Assembly (NCBI GenBank): GCA_044348005.1
Contig: JBIKTR010000001.1
Coordinates: forward strand, 62,001-126,000
DNA: 64,000 bases
DNA from: JAJTHC01 sp044348005
GTDB lineage: Bacteria > Cyanobacteriota > Vampirovibrionia > Vampirovibrionales > JAJTHC01
Direction of reading: 5' to 3'
Position 1 is the stretch's first letter. Every line of letters starts with the position of its first letter. The translations under genes and the position numbers were made by a program. The notes below the pieces were generated by a model that was given only the letters and a program-made list of their open reading frames with translations, was not told the DNA's origin and did not search any database. Below, in pieces: positions 34,847-43,206 of the stretch.

Positions 34847-35721
34847 ATGAAACGCCCAAGCGACTCCCCCCTCAGTGGATGCAAATTCTGAACCTCACCC
34901 CCGATTCCTTCAGTGACGGCGGGCGAATTCTCACCCCTGAAGCCTTCTTTCATCACGCCCAAGCCGCCCTAAAGGCTGGGGCCACGTACGTAGATATTGG
35001 CGCGGAATCCAGTCGCCCCAACGCGGTAGAAATTTCAGCCCGCGAAGAACGCGCGCGTCTACAGCCTTATGTCGAAGTCGTCCACGACTTGCGTAAGGCC
35101 TTTACGCACGCGCGCGTGAGCATTGACACCGTCAAACCTTCGGTGGCTCGATGGGCCTTAGGCGTGGGCTTGGCCGATGCCGTCAATGACGTGAGTGGTG
35201 GATGTTTTGAAGAACTCGGGGAATCAGCTTCTATGTTTGAGTTGGTGGCAGAACGGGCTTGTCCCTACATTTTGATGCATCGGCGTGGCACGCCCCGCAC
35301 CATGGATGCTTTGGCGATTTATGACGACGTGGTGAGAGAAGTGACGCAAGCGCTACAACGACAAGTGGAACAGGCCTATGCTGTTGGGGTTCAGCCATTT
35401 CAACTCATGGTGGATGTGGGGGTGGGTTTTGCCAAAAACCCCGCACAGAGTTTGGATTTAATCCGCGCATTGCCTGCGATCAAGCAAGCGTTGGGGGGGC
35501 TGCCGATGGTATTGGGGGTGTCTCGTAAGCGGGTGTGTTCAGCCGGCGGGGTGTTAGACGTTCACCAGCGAGAAGCCACGACCGCCGTGTTGCATCAGTG
35601 GGTGGGGCGTGAGCATCCGCGGAGCACAGTAGAGATCTTTCGGGTGCATGACGTGCTTCAACAGAAGACGGCGTGGGACTTGTGGCAGGACTTGTCACCC
35701 TCATCCACTAGGGAAGGGTAA
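34825..35721 (+). CDS. folP: Dihydropteroate synthase
   Basis: A 298-residue TIM-barrel enzyme joining p-aminobenzoate to the pterin pyrophosphate in folate synthesis. Motifs: ILNLTPDSFSDGG near the start, YVDIGAESSRPNA, INDVSGG-type VNDVSGG, and GVSRKR near residue 232. The GTG start overlaps the dnaA end by 22 bases, so the two are translationally coupled. The 3' end overlaps convergent queG by 21 bases. Confidence 0.93.
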   Translation: MSKPVLLNETPKRLPPQWMQILNLTPDSFSDGGRILTPEAFFHHAQAALKAGATYVDIGAESSRPNAVEISAREERARLQPYVEVVHDLRKAFTHARVSIDTVKPSVARWALGVGLADAVNDVSGGCFEELGESASMFELVAERACPYILMHRRGTPRTMDALAIYDDVVREVTQALQRQVEQAYAVGVQPFQLMVDVGVGFAKNPAQSLDLIRALPAIKQALGGLPMVLGVSRKRVCSAGGVLDVHQREATTAVLHQWVGREHPRSTVEIFRVHDVLQQKTAWDLWQDLSPSSTREG

Positions 35722-36642
35722 CAAGTTTCGCTTAAGTCTTTTCAACCCCGTGCGACGCAAGGGACTATTTTCAAAGGCTTGCGCAAAATCTTCTTCACTG
35801 AGCTGTTGAAAATACGCCCGACTGGGGCGTGCCAACACCGCCCGAGGCAGAAATGCAGGCTCCTCACTCACATTAGAAAACTTCAGGTTCCATGGGCAGA
35901 CGTCTTGGCAAATGTCACAACCAAAGCCCCAATCCTGCTGGTTTTCTTGAATGAACTCAGGCAAGGCCTCCTCCGTATTTTCAATCGTCCAATAGGCAAT
36001 GCAACGGCGACTGTCGACCACCGTGGGGGACACAATCGCCTCCGTGGGGCAAGCCGTGATGCACCGTGTACACGTCCCACAATGCCCCGTTTCTAGTGTG
36101 TTTTCATGGGGACTCGTATAGGCATCCACCGCTTGGTTTAAAAACAAGGCCCCAATCATCACCCATGATCCCGCTTCTTTGGTGATGAGCAGACTATGCT
36201 TGCCTTGCCAGCCCAAGCCTGCTTGAACGGCCAAGGCCTTTTCCAGCAAGGGAGCCGAATCCACAAAGGGGCGCCCGTCTAAGCCTTCATGTTCGGCTTG
36301 TAGCGCTTTTAAGACCTTGGTGAGTTTACGACGTAAGACCTTGTGGTAATCTTTGCCTAGGGCGTAGCGCGCGATTTTAAGATCGTGGCCTTGCCCTGCT
36401 TGCCAACCGGGGAAGTAGTTGATCGCCACCACCACGACACTTTGCACCCCTTCCCACAAATCAGGCGGAGACACCCGCTTTTCGGCATGACGAGGCATCC
36501 AGTCCATATCCGCATGATGCCCAGCTTGAAGCCACGCCGTTAGGCGTTGGGCTTCATTTTTGAGGGCATCCCCTTTTAGCACACCCCACTGCGTAATGCC
36601 TACGGCATCGAGCTGTTGTTGAATGTCGGTGTGGGGAATCAC
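35701..36642 (-). CDS. queG: Epoxyqueuosine reductase
   Basis: A 313-residue QueG, which reduces epoxyqueuosine in tRNA to queuosine using cobalamin and two 4Fe-4S clusters. The cluster ligands are visible in CGTCTRCITACPTEAI and FGCDICQDVCPWN. The N-terminal cobalamin-binding half (AINYFPGW and RYALGKDYHK) is typical. It lacks the C-terminal HEAT repeats of the longer E. coli-type enzyme, so it is the short form. It overlaps the folP end convergently. Confidence 0.92.
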   Translation of the reverse strand: MIPHTDIQQQLDAVGITQWGVLKGDALKNEAQRLTAWLQAGHHADMDWMPRHAEKRVSPPDLWEGVQSVVVVAINYFPGWQAGQGHDLKIARYALGKDYHKVLRRKLTKVLKALQAEHEGLDGRPFVDSAPLLEKALAVQAGLGWQGKHSLLITKEAGSWVMIGALFLNQAVDAYTSPHENTLETGHCGTCTRCITACPTEAIVSPTVVDSRRCIAYWTIENTEEALPEFIQENQQDWGFGCDICQDVCPWNLKFSNVSEEPAFLPRAVLARPSRAYFQQLSEEDFAQAFENSPLRRTGLKRLKRNLLPFPSG

Positions 36643-36815
36643 GCGTAAAGTCTCCTCAAGTCACGGTTCACGCCCCCTTAGTAAAGCATGAAGACGCCCC
36701 GTTGACCAGGGTGAAAACGAGAGCTTATTTTTATAAAAGTCATTGATTGACTGGCTCTGTTCCCCCTCCTGATTTTTGGTTTTCTAGTTCCGTTTTGGGT
36801 TAGTGTTTGGGTTTC
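36643..36815. other. queG upstream region with flanking direct repeat
   Basis: TTGATTGACTGGCT at 36743-36756 is repeated at 37412-37425 in the same orientation, so the two copies bracket the broken gene at 36816-37239. A partial R2-like stretch (TTTCTAGTTCCGTTTT, 36781-36796) follows. Confidence 0.5.
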
Positions 36816-37239
36816 TCACTTGTTTTTATATCCAAGCTCTGATAAAATTTGTGTTAAAAATGGGGGTCGATTTTCTTGAGGGATACTGGTTATTCTCTCT
36901 CTAATAATGCCCGTAACCTCTGCTATTTTGGCAGATACTGTTCGAAAATCTCTCACTTCTAACAATTGCAATTCGCCATAGCCGCCAAACGTAAATCGGT
37001 TTGTTATGGCATTTAAACGACGTTCTAAAATTGGAAGTTGCACTCCATACCTTAGTGCAATTTTTAGCTCACTGAACCTTAAACGGGGATTAAGCGGACC
37101 CAGAATACTTTTAGGTGTAATTATATTACCATTCCGCTGGGTTTGGGCGGTGGGGGGAGATTTTGCTTCTACTTGTGTAGTGGGGGGGGGTAAAACGGGG
37201 CGTGGTAGGCAATGAATAAGCAGTAGGCGAAATCAACAT
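36816..37239 (-). pseudogene. Frameshifted unknown-family protein; poly-C tract in OFF state
   Basis: From ATG 37239, with AAGGAAA seven bases upstream, the frame runs into stops after about 38 codons. A plus-strand G(9) run (37182-37190, C(9) in the gene) breaks it. Removing one C gives a continuous 140-residue protein ending at 36816, with Thr-Pro-Pro encoded by the tract and a helical C-terminal half containing NRFTFGGYGELQLLEV and ENRPPFLTQILSEL. This half is distantly similar to the proteins at 37618 and 61086, whose tracts have eight C and are in frame. Function unknown. Either a phase-variable gene or a sequencing error in the homopolymer. Confidence 0.75.
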
Positions 37240-37617
37240 ATTTTAGTTTCCTTTATATTGGGGGAGTATAACACAATTGCAAAAAGCATACATCCATATA
37301 AAAGCACTTCAAACCTGTCTTGGAACCCTTTCGTCATAAAATGTTACAGAAATAGGCGGTTTAAAAATCGGGCCGTTTAGTCATTAGGCATGGGGGGCAC
37401 GCGTAAAGTCTTTGATTGACTGGCTTTACTCCCTCTCCCTTTGGGAGAGGGCTGGGGTGAGGGTCCTGAGATGCCCAGTTTTCGTTGGTGACGTCAGAGA
37501 CCTTTGCACTAGCACAAAAAAAATGTGACGTTGTTTTATGCAAGCATCCACGTTAAAAAAGAATGTGTTTCGTGTAAGTTTATAAGTAAGTGTTTCAATC
37601 GAAAGGAACCGTCTATC
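37240..37617. repeat. Divergent intergenic region with repeat R2, copy c
   Basis: The 378-bp spacer between the two divergent family members. R2 copy c spans about 37425-37515: CCCTCTCCCTTTGGGAGAGGG hairpin (37430-37450), GGGGTGAGGG, then a 21-base block at 37487-37507 identical (inverted) to 32573-32593. The direct repeat TTGATTGACTGGCT lies at 37412-37425. No promoter is clear enough to name. Confidence 0.6.
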
Positions 37618-38112
37618 ATGTTAAGGTCTGTTACCCCCCCCAGTAACTTTAGTAAAGTAAACATCCCCTCTGTATCGAATCAGCGTCAGGGAGTTGGGAC
37701 AACAGGGCTTCTTAAAATAAAACTAGCCTTTATGCAATTCGAAGACCTAAATCGTGACACAACAAACCGTTCACGCACCGTTCTGCTGAGACTAATGAAT
37801 CAACTTTGGAAAATTCAAGGGGATATAGCGGGGAATCGCCTAATTATTAGTAGATTCGGCGGGTTCAATCAGGATCAACGTCAGTTACATTTGGGACTGC
37901 ATCAACCAGGTAGTGCTATTCGAAGTTTCTTACATGAGCTATCCGATTCAAATTTTGACCTTGAAGATTTAAATACTCGTTATCGTGATCTTGAACGCGC
38001 AGTATCACAATTACTAGACAAACTACATCGCGAACGTGAGGAAGGACCCCTTGAACGCGAGATCTTGGGCCGTCGTTTCTTAGGATTCTTTTTCCCCGCG
38101 AACCGTACCTAA
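37618..38112 (+). CDS. Unknown-family protein with N-terminal A-C(8) tract
   Basis: A 164-residue soluble protein with no signal peptide, starting at 37618 with AAAGGAA upstream. The N-terminus reads SVTPPSNFSK; Thr-Pro-Pro is encoded by A plus C(8) (37634-37641), in frame. The N-terminal 35 residues are disordered and the remainder is helical, ending FLGFFFPANRT. It shares the leader TPPxNFSK with the protein at 61086-61571 and a helical core pattern with the frameshifted gene at 36816. No function can be assigned. Confidence 0.65.
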   Translation: MLRSVTPPSNFSKVNIPSVSNQRQGVGTTGLLKIKLAFMQFEDLNRDTTNRSRTVLLRLMNQLWKIQGDIAGNRLIISRFGGFNQDQRQLHLGLHQPGSAIRSFLHELSDSNFDLEDLNTRYRDLERAVSQLLDKLHREREEGPLEREILGRRFLGFFFPANRT

Positions 38113-38122
38113 GCACACGATT

Positions 38123-38866
38123 TTACTCGTCCTCTTCTAGCATCCCCAAGGCCAACAACGCTTCTTTGGCGGCTTCTTGCTGAGCCGACTTCTTGTTTTT
38201 GCCCACCCCGCGACCCAGCCAATGCCCGTTCAAGCTTACCCCGATTTCAAAGACACGCTTATGAGACGGCCCCGATTCACTGAGCGTGTGGTATTCTGGC
38301 AAACCCAAGCCTTCGCCTTGAGAGTATTCCTGCAACACGGCCTTGAAATTGTCTTTCGTTTTATTTAAGTCAATATCGGTAATGACCTCTCGCATTAAGC
38401 CTTCAAGCAAACGATGAATTTCAGGCATTTTGCCGTCTAAAAACAAGGCGCCCAACAAGGCTTCAAACGCACACGCTAGGCTTGACGTCTTTTCTGCCCC
38501 CCCACTACGGCGCTCACTGACGCCAAAAATCATGTAATCCCCCAGCTGAAGTTGCCGAGCCAGCGTCGCCAACGTCGAATCGCTCACCACCACGGCCCGA
38601 ATCTTGGTCAAATCGCCTTCGCGATAGTCAGGGAAGCGGTCAAAGAGAATTTGGCTGATGCACAGTTTTAAGACGGCATCACCCAAAAACTCGAGGCGTT
38701 CGTAGTTGTCTGAATCGGCCGACTTATTTTCATACGTAAAAGAACTATGCGTAAGCGCTTGATGATACAAGCCCAGCTGAATGGGGGGGCTGAGGCCGAG
38801 TAGGGCCAACAGTTCATTGAGCTGTTCAGCGCGTGCTTGAGAAATGTTCAAAGCCGTGAATGCCAT
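38123..38866 (-). CDS. rnc: Ribonuclease III
   Basis: An RNase III of about 247 residues that cuts double-stranded RNA, including rRNA precursors. The catalytic signature ERLEFLGDAVL is present, with the second acidic cluster (ACAFEALLGALFLD) and a C-terminal double-stranded RNA-binding domain with SGPSHKRVFEIGVSL and KKSAQQEAAKEAL. I use MAFTALN at 38866; an ATG at 38878 sits directly on the AAGGAAG site. Order on the minus strand is frr-cdsA-rnc. Confidence 0.94.
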   Translation of the reverse strand: MAFTALNISQARAEQLNELLALLGLSPPIQLGLYHQALTHSSFTYENKSADSDNYERLEFLGDAVLKLCISQILFDRFPDYREGDLTKIRAVVVSDSTLATLARQLQLGDYMIFGVSERRSGGAEKTSSLACAFEALLGALFLDGKMPEIHRLLEGLMREVITDIDLNKTKDNFKAVLQEYSQGEGLGLPEYHTLSESGPSHKRVFEIGVSLNGHWLGRGVGKNKKSAQQEAAKEALLALGMLEEDE

Positions 38867-38892
38867 AAAAAAGACCATCTTCCTTAACTGCG

Positions 38893-39849
38893 TTAAAAAC
38901 GAATGTTAAATTCCAGTAACTTTTGCCCAAAAGACACCAACTCCTTCCAAATCCCTTCGTGATGCACCACCCAGTGAATGTAATAATAGGCCATGGGAAT
39001 TGAAAAAATGTAGCTGTCCATGCGATCTAAAAATCCGCCATGCCCGCCCAGTAAAAAGCCCGAATCTTTCAGGCCCGCTTCTCGCTTGAGCTTGGATTCT
39101 ACCAAATCCCCCAGCGCGGCTGAAATAATGACGAGAGTCGTCATAATAAAGGCATGTTGTAGGGAAAATCCAATAAAATAGGCATACGCCAAGCCCACAA
39201 TCACCCCTGTTGCCAAGCCCCCTAAGGCCCCTTCTTGGGTTTTTTTGGGGCTGAGTTCAGGGTACAGCAAGTGCCGACCAAACGCTTTGCCAAAATAATA
39301 GGCCCCTACATCCGCCGCGATGATGACCAGCGTGACCCACACAATGTACAGCAAGCCGTCTTGTTGTAAGAGCGGTTCACCCATTTGCACGCCTTCCCCC
39401 CTAAGCAAGAGGCAATGCACGGGCAACACCCCCAAGTAAAACAAGGTAAACAACGTGGCACTTAAATCCACAAAGGTACGGCGAGGCTGATGAAACAACC
39501 ATTGAAACGACGCCACTGTGGTGGCCAGCATCATCACCGCCCACATCCAGCCGAGCTTGTTATGCGCGTGTGCCAGTAACACAAAGCACAGTAAAGACGA
39601 ATAATAAATCGTGGGCGACACAAACACGCCTTGCGATTTTAAGAGGCTTTTGAGTTCTTGAAAGGCAAAGCCCATCAGCACCAAAAAACCAAGGGTTAAA
39701 AACCAGCCCCCCAACACGAGCATGATCACAAAAAGCACCCCCAACAACAGCCCCATGCGAACGCGTCCTGATTTTAAGCCCGCCAGAAACGACGGCGTTT
39801 GAGCAGGTGGCTCTACAGGTACAGATGAAGAGGGGGGAGGGGTAGGCAT
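38893..39849 (-). CDS. cdsA: Phosphatidate cytidylyltransferase
   Basis: A 318-residue membrane protein with about eight helices after a Pro-rich N-terminus. The CdsA signature near the C-terminus is intact: SPKKTQEGALGG, GDLVESKLKREAGLKDSG, GGHGGFLDRMDS. It makes CDP-diacylglycerol, the branch point of phospholipid synthesis. It follows frr by two bases, the usual neighbour order in many bacteria, so this is the housekeeping copy; compare the divergent copy at 18825. Confidence 0.94.
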   Translation of the reverse strand: MPTPPPSSSVPVEPPAQTPSFLAGLKSGRVRMGLLLGVLFVIMLVLGGWFLTLGFLVLMGFAFQELKSLLKSQGVFVSPTIYYSSLLCFVLLAHAHNKLGWMWAVMMLATTVASFQWLFHQPRRTFVDLSATLFTLFYLGVLPVHCLLLRGEGVQMGEPLLQQDGLLYIVWVTLVIIAADVGAYYFGKAFGRHLLYPELSPKKTQEGALGGLATGVIVGLAYAYFIGFSLQHAFIMTTLVIISAALGDLVESKLKREAGLKDSGFLLGGHGGFLDRMDSYIFSIPMAYYYIHWVVHHEGIWKELVSFGQKLLEFNIRF

Positions 39850-39851
39850 GC

Positions 39852-40412
39852 CTAGATTTCCATAATTTCGGCTTCTTTGGCGGCCACGATTTGGTCGATT
39901 TCTTTAATACAGGCATCCGTTTTCTTTTGAATGCTTTCTTGATGCCCGCGGATCTCGTCTTCCGAGATGCCGTCCGTTTTTTCGAGCTTTTTCAGCTCGT
40001 CCATCGCATCGCGACGCACATTGCGAATGGCGACTTTGCCTTCTTCGCCCACTTTGCCGACGGTTTTGCAGGTTTCTTTACGGCGTTCCATGGACATAGG
40101 CGGCGTAGAAATGCGGATGACGGCGCCGTCATTGTTGGGCGTTAAGCCTAAGTCGGATTTGGCAATGGCTTTTTCAATATCTGCTAAAATGCCTTTGTCA
40201 TACGGTTGAATCACAATGGTGACGCCGTCAGACACGGAGACGTTAGCGGTTTGACGCACAGGGGTGGGCGTGCCGTAATAATCGACCATGACGCGATCGA
40301 GCAAGCTGGGGTTGGCACGACCTGAACGCAGGGTGGCGAGTTCTTGTTGGGTTGAGGCAATGGCTTTTTTCATGCGTTCTTGGGCATTGGCAATGATTTC
40401 AGTGGCGGACAT
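39852..40412 (-). CDS. frr: Ribosome recycling factor
   Basis: A 186-residue RRF, which with EF-G splits post-termination ribosomes. The family motifs LATLRSGRANPSLLDRV, VIQPYDKGILADIEKAI and RRDAMDELKKLEK are all clear, and length is standard. It heads frr-cdsA-rnc. The pyrH gene commonly upstream is absent. Confidence 0.97.
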   Translation of the reverse strand: MSATEIIANAQERMKKAIASTQQELATLRSGRANPSLLDRVMVDYYGTPTPVRQTANVSVSDGVTIVIQPYDKGILADIEKAIAKSDLGLTPNNDGAVIRISTPPMSMERRKETCKTVGKVGEEGKVAIRNVRRDAMDELKKLEKTDGISEDEIRGHQESIQKKTDACIKEIDQIVAAKEAEIMEI

Positions 40413-40515
40413 AGCAGGCTCCTTTTTTAGGGGGTGGGATTATAAAACTATGGTACTATCTTAACATAAAGTGTTTAAAGATTAACCTAAGTTTTGGAAA
40501 GAGTTCAGAATAAGA

Positions 40516-40998
40516 ATGCTTCAAGTTCAAAATATAAAACGCCCTTTATTCGTTTTAGCAAGCCTTGCATGTACGAGTCTTGCCTTGCTTGCGATGATGC
40601 CTCCCGTGCTGGTGATGTTCAAGCAATATGCGTGGTACGATCAAGTGATGGCCTTTTTTGCACAAGCTTGTCATCAACAATCGACCCGCTGCTTTTGGTG
40701 GGCGGGCTTTCCCATGGCAATTTGCGGACGCTGTTTGGGGATTTATTTTGGGGTGGGGTATGCGTGTTTGCGTCAAGCGTTTGAACAAGGTGTCTCGTGG
40801 AAAGTGGCGATGCTTTTGCTCTTTTTAGGCGTATGTGATAAAATAATTGAAACGTTTTGGGGGATGCTGGCCTTTTTAGTTTCGTGGGGCAATGAAGTGC
40901 GTTGCGTCGCTGGGTTTTTAGCAGGGTATGCCGTCATGATGTTACTATTTAAAAGCATCCATGGGGGTGTGAGTCAATTGAGGAGATTGAAGAAATGA
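40516..40998 (+). CDS. DUF2085 family membrane protein
   Basis: A 160-residue protein with four hydrophobic helices. The DUF2085 hallmark is visible: ACHQQSTRCFWWAGFPMAICGRCLGIYFG, with conserved Cys-His and Cys-x-x-Cys. The Cys pattern suggests metal binding or redox, but function is unknown. The start at 40516 is the ATG (MLQVQNIKR). Its last codon overlaps the start of the next gene (ATGA), so the pair is translationally coupled. Confidence 0.82.
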   Translation: MLQVQNIKRPLFVLASLACTSLALLAMMPPVLVMFKQYAWYDQVMAFFAQACHQQSTRCFWWAGFPMAICGRCLGIYFGVGYACLRQAFEQGVSWKVAMLLLFLGVCDKIIETFWGMLAFLVSWGNEVRCVAGFLAGYAVMMLLFKSIHGGVSQLRRLKK

Positions 40999-41543
40999 GT
41001 TTTTCGTTAAAGCAAGTGCAAGCCATTACCTTAGCGGTTTTAGTCTTAGGCGTTTCAGGTGTGTTTCAAGCCTTGCCTGCTCTGCAGTCTGCGGTTGCCG
41101 AACAAGCCACGGCTGTAAAAACAGTGAGGCTACCAGCAGGTACGCCTGTTATACTAAGACTCCTTGAAACGGTTAATTCCAATGAGGTGACAGTGGGTAA
41201 AACCATCACAACACAAGTTGTTCAAGATGTCAAAGTAGGTAATACGGTCGTCATTCAAGCAGGTGCTATGGCTTCTGCTCAAGTCACCAAGGCTGATAAA
41301 AACCAGATGTTTGGGCAGGCAGGGGAATTGGTTATTTCTGACTTTTTTACCACGACTGTGGATGGAACACGTATTCCCCTCATGGCAACCTTGAGTGCTA
41401 CAGGTACAGATAAAATGCCAGTTTCCATTGTTGGCGGACTTATTTGTTTATTCCCTTTCTTGATCAAAGGGGGCAAGGCGATTATTCCTGCTGGTACGCA
41501 AAAAACCGTTTACACCGCAGTAGACATAACCCTTTCTTTATAA
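40995..41543 (+). CDS. Secreted protein of unknown function, VirB10-tail-like
   Basis: A 182-residue protein with an N-terminal signal peptide (hydrophobic ITLAVLVLGVSGVFQALPAL, possible cut near SAVA). The mature part opens with LPAGTPVILRLLETVNS and then alternates beta strands (GNTVVIQAGAMASAQVTKAD), a pattern similar to the beta-rich end of TrbI/VirB10-type proteins. A hydrophobic stretch lies at about 145-160. It is coupled to the DUF2085 gene. A strong terminator follows. Confidence 0.7.
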   Translation: MSFSLKQVQAITLAVLVLGVSGVFQALPALQSAVAEQATAVKTVRLPAGTPVILRLLETVNSNEVTVGKTITTQVVQDVKVGNTVVIQAGAMASAQVTKADKNQMFGQAGELVISDFFTTTVDGTRIPLMATLSATGTDKMPVSIVGGLICLFPFLIKGGKAIIPAGTQKTVYTAVDITLSL

Positions 41544-41567
41544 GAAGCCGTTACGTTCAAACCTTCA

Positions 41568-41600
41568 AAAAGAGAGCCTGCTTCGGGAGGCTCTCTTTTG
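41568..41600 (+). terminator. Strong rho-independent terminator
   Basis: Arms 41568-41579 and 41588-41599 form a perfect 12-bp stem (AAAAGAGAGCCT / AGGCTCTCTTTT) with an 8-base loop containing TTCG. It ends in TTTT and closes the two-gene operon. The A run on the left makes it partly bidirectional. Confidence 0.85.
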
Positions 41601-41702
41601 GTGTTCGCACGTTGTGAAGAAATGTAAACAATCAGGCAATGATTAAGACAAGCTTAACTTTATTACACTAGCTTACTTTAATCGCAGGGGCATTGCCGTT
41701 TT

Positions 41703-42581
41703 ATGAATAATAGATCCGTCTTTTTTCCCCCGTTCTTTTCTCGCGCGAATTTTGCGCCGAATGTAGGCAGGCTTCGTGTGCCGTCTTACCCGCAAAGACT
41801 TCCCATGTATCCGTCCTACCCTATGGGGCCCACAAGGGGGGGCTGGCCTACGTTTCAAGCGCCTTTTTCAACAGGTGTTCAATTGCAACAGGCCTTCTCC
41901 AGTTCTAACAACACTTTTACGCTCAACACGCTTATGGATTCTCTCGATTTAAGCGCACAACAATCCGACGCTGGGCAAGCCTGCTTCATTCACGCGGGGT
42001 TAAATAGCATCGTTAAAGCCACGCGAGACGACGACCCCAACGGGTGGCTACGCCAAAAAGTCAACCAAACCATTCAGGTGGATCCTCGCACAGGCAATTT
42101 CACCTTTAACTGGGCCAACGGTCAACAAATGACGATTACCCCCGCGCAACTCAACCAAGTGCGAAACACCGAATACCAAGGCAAACCCGTGAGTGATTTA
42201 ATGCTCGCCACTGAAACCGCGTGGTTTCAAGCCCACCCTGAACAAAAAAAGACAGGCGGTTACGCCCACGATTTTTACAAAGAACTTTTTGGACTAGATT
42301 CGGGGTACCTGCCTATTAGTGCTTCGGCCTTGGATTCTGCCAAGCAAAAAAGCGTGGTCAGCACCATTTCAGCCCATTCCAACGCAGGCACCTTCCACGC
42401 GTGGAGCTTAGACTATGAAGGCCCCACGTGGGATTTAAACAATTCCGACAGCAAAGGCGGGTTTAAATACTTGCCCCAAACCCAAGGCCTGAAAAACATC
42501 GATTTAAGTGATGCTCAACTCGGGCAGGCCTTGCTCAGGGATTCGGACGCTTACATGAGTTATTTTAAAATCCCCGCGTAA
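41703..42581 (+). CDS. Putative calpain-like cysteine peptidase with Pro-rich leader
   Basis: A 292-residue protein with no close family I can name. The first 60 residues are rich in Pro, Tyr, Phe and Arg, with no signal peptide. A calpain/papain-like layout can be proposed: C94 in DAGQACFIHAGLNS, matching the calpain QGxxGDCWLLA helix; H232 in TFHAWSLD, matching GHAYxV; and N246/N247 in WDLNNSD, matching NPWG. The Cys-His gap is plausible for a small calpain domain, though the His-Asn gap is short. It is a single-gene unit after a strong terminator. Enzyme activity is inference only. Confidence 0.55.
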   Translation: MNNRSVFFPPFFSRANFAPNVGRLRVPSYPQRLPMYPSYPMGPTRGGWPTFQAPFSTGVQLQQAFSSSNNTFTLNTLMDSLDLSAQQSDAGQACFIHAGLNSIVKATRDDDPNGWLRQKVNQTIQVDPRTGNFTFNWANGQQMTITPAQLNQVRNTEYQGKPVSDLMLATETAWFQAHPEQKKTGGYAHDFYKELFGLDSGYLPISASALDSAKQKSVVSTISAHSNAGTFHAWSLDYEGPTWDLNNSDSKGGFKYLPQTQGLKNIDLSDAQLGQALLRDSDAYMSYFKIPA

Positions 42582-42587
42582 GAGATC

Positions 42588-43202
42588 CTACGCCTTCAAA
42601 AACTGGAGTTGGCGTTGAACGTATTTGCCAAGCAGATCGCCTTCGTAATGCAAGAAATCACCAACGGCTAAATCCCCAAGCGTTGTATGGCTCAAGGTGT
42701 GTGGAATGATGCAACAGCTAAAGCACGTGGCATCTACCGTGTTGACGGTTAAACTAATGCCGTTTAAAGCCACACTGCCTTTGGGAACGAACAGGGCTTT
42801 TTCGGCATCCGCTTGGGGGAGCGCGATCGTCCAAATCGAACATTCGCCGTCGGGTTGGATGCTCATCACTTCAAGGCATCCATCCACATGCCCGCTCACG
42901 TAATGGCCCCCTAGGGGGCTGGTGGGCAAGAGAGGGAGTTCTAAATTAAGACGACTGCCTCGGGCGATCTGCCCAAACAGCGTTTTGGACAAGGTTTCAG
43001 AAGACAACGCCACTTCAAAGGTTTGACTTTCCCCCCGCACGTCAAAGGCCGTCACGGTCGTGCAACAGCCGTTTAAGGCAATGCTGGCTCCATGGGTTAA
43101 GGGACTTTCAAGCACGGGGGCGTCTATGCTTAGGTGAACCCCCTTTTCTACAGGGGTGATGTTCACCACTTCGCCAATGCCTTGAATCAATCCTGTAAAC
43201 AT
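42588..43202 (-). CDS. ribE: Riboflavin synthase alpha chain
   Basis: A 204-residue riboflavin synthase, which turns two lumazines into riboflavin and the pyrimidinedione. The two-fold repeat is visible: MFTGLIQGIGEV with LTHGASIALNGCCTTV in the first barrel, then GGHYVSGHVDG and PKGSVALNGISLTVN in the second. The start is MFTGL at 43202, four bases after the upstream mqnD stop. The other rib genes are 18 kb away at 61743-63589. Confidence 0.94.
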   Translation of the reverse strand: MFTGLIQGIGEVVNITPVEKGVHLSIDAPVLESPLTHGASIALNGCCTTVTAFDVRGESQTFEVALSSETLSKTLFGQIARGSRLNLELPLLPTSPLGGHYVSGHVDGCLEVMSIQPDGECSIWTIALPQADAEKALFVPKGSVALNGISLTVNTVDATCFSCCIIPHTLSHTTLGDLAVGDFLHYEGDLLGKYVQRQLQFLKA

Positions 43203-43206
43203 GGAC

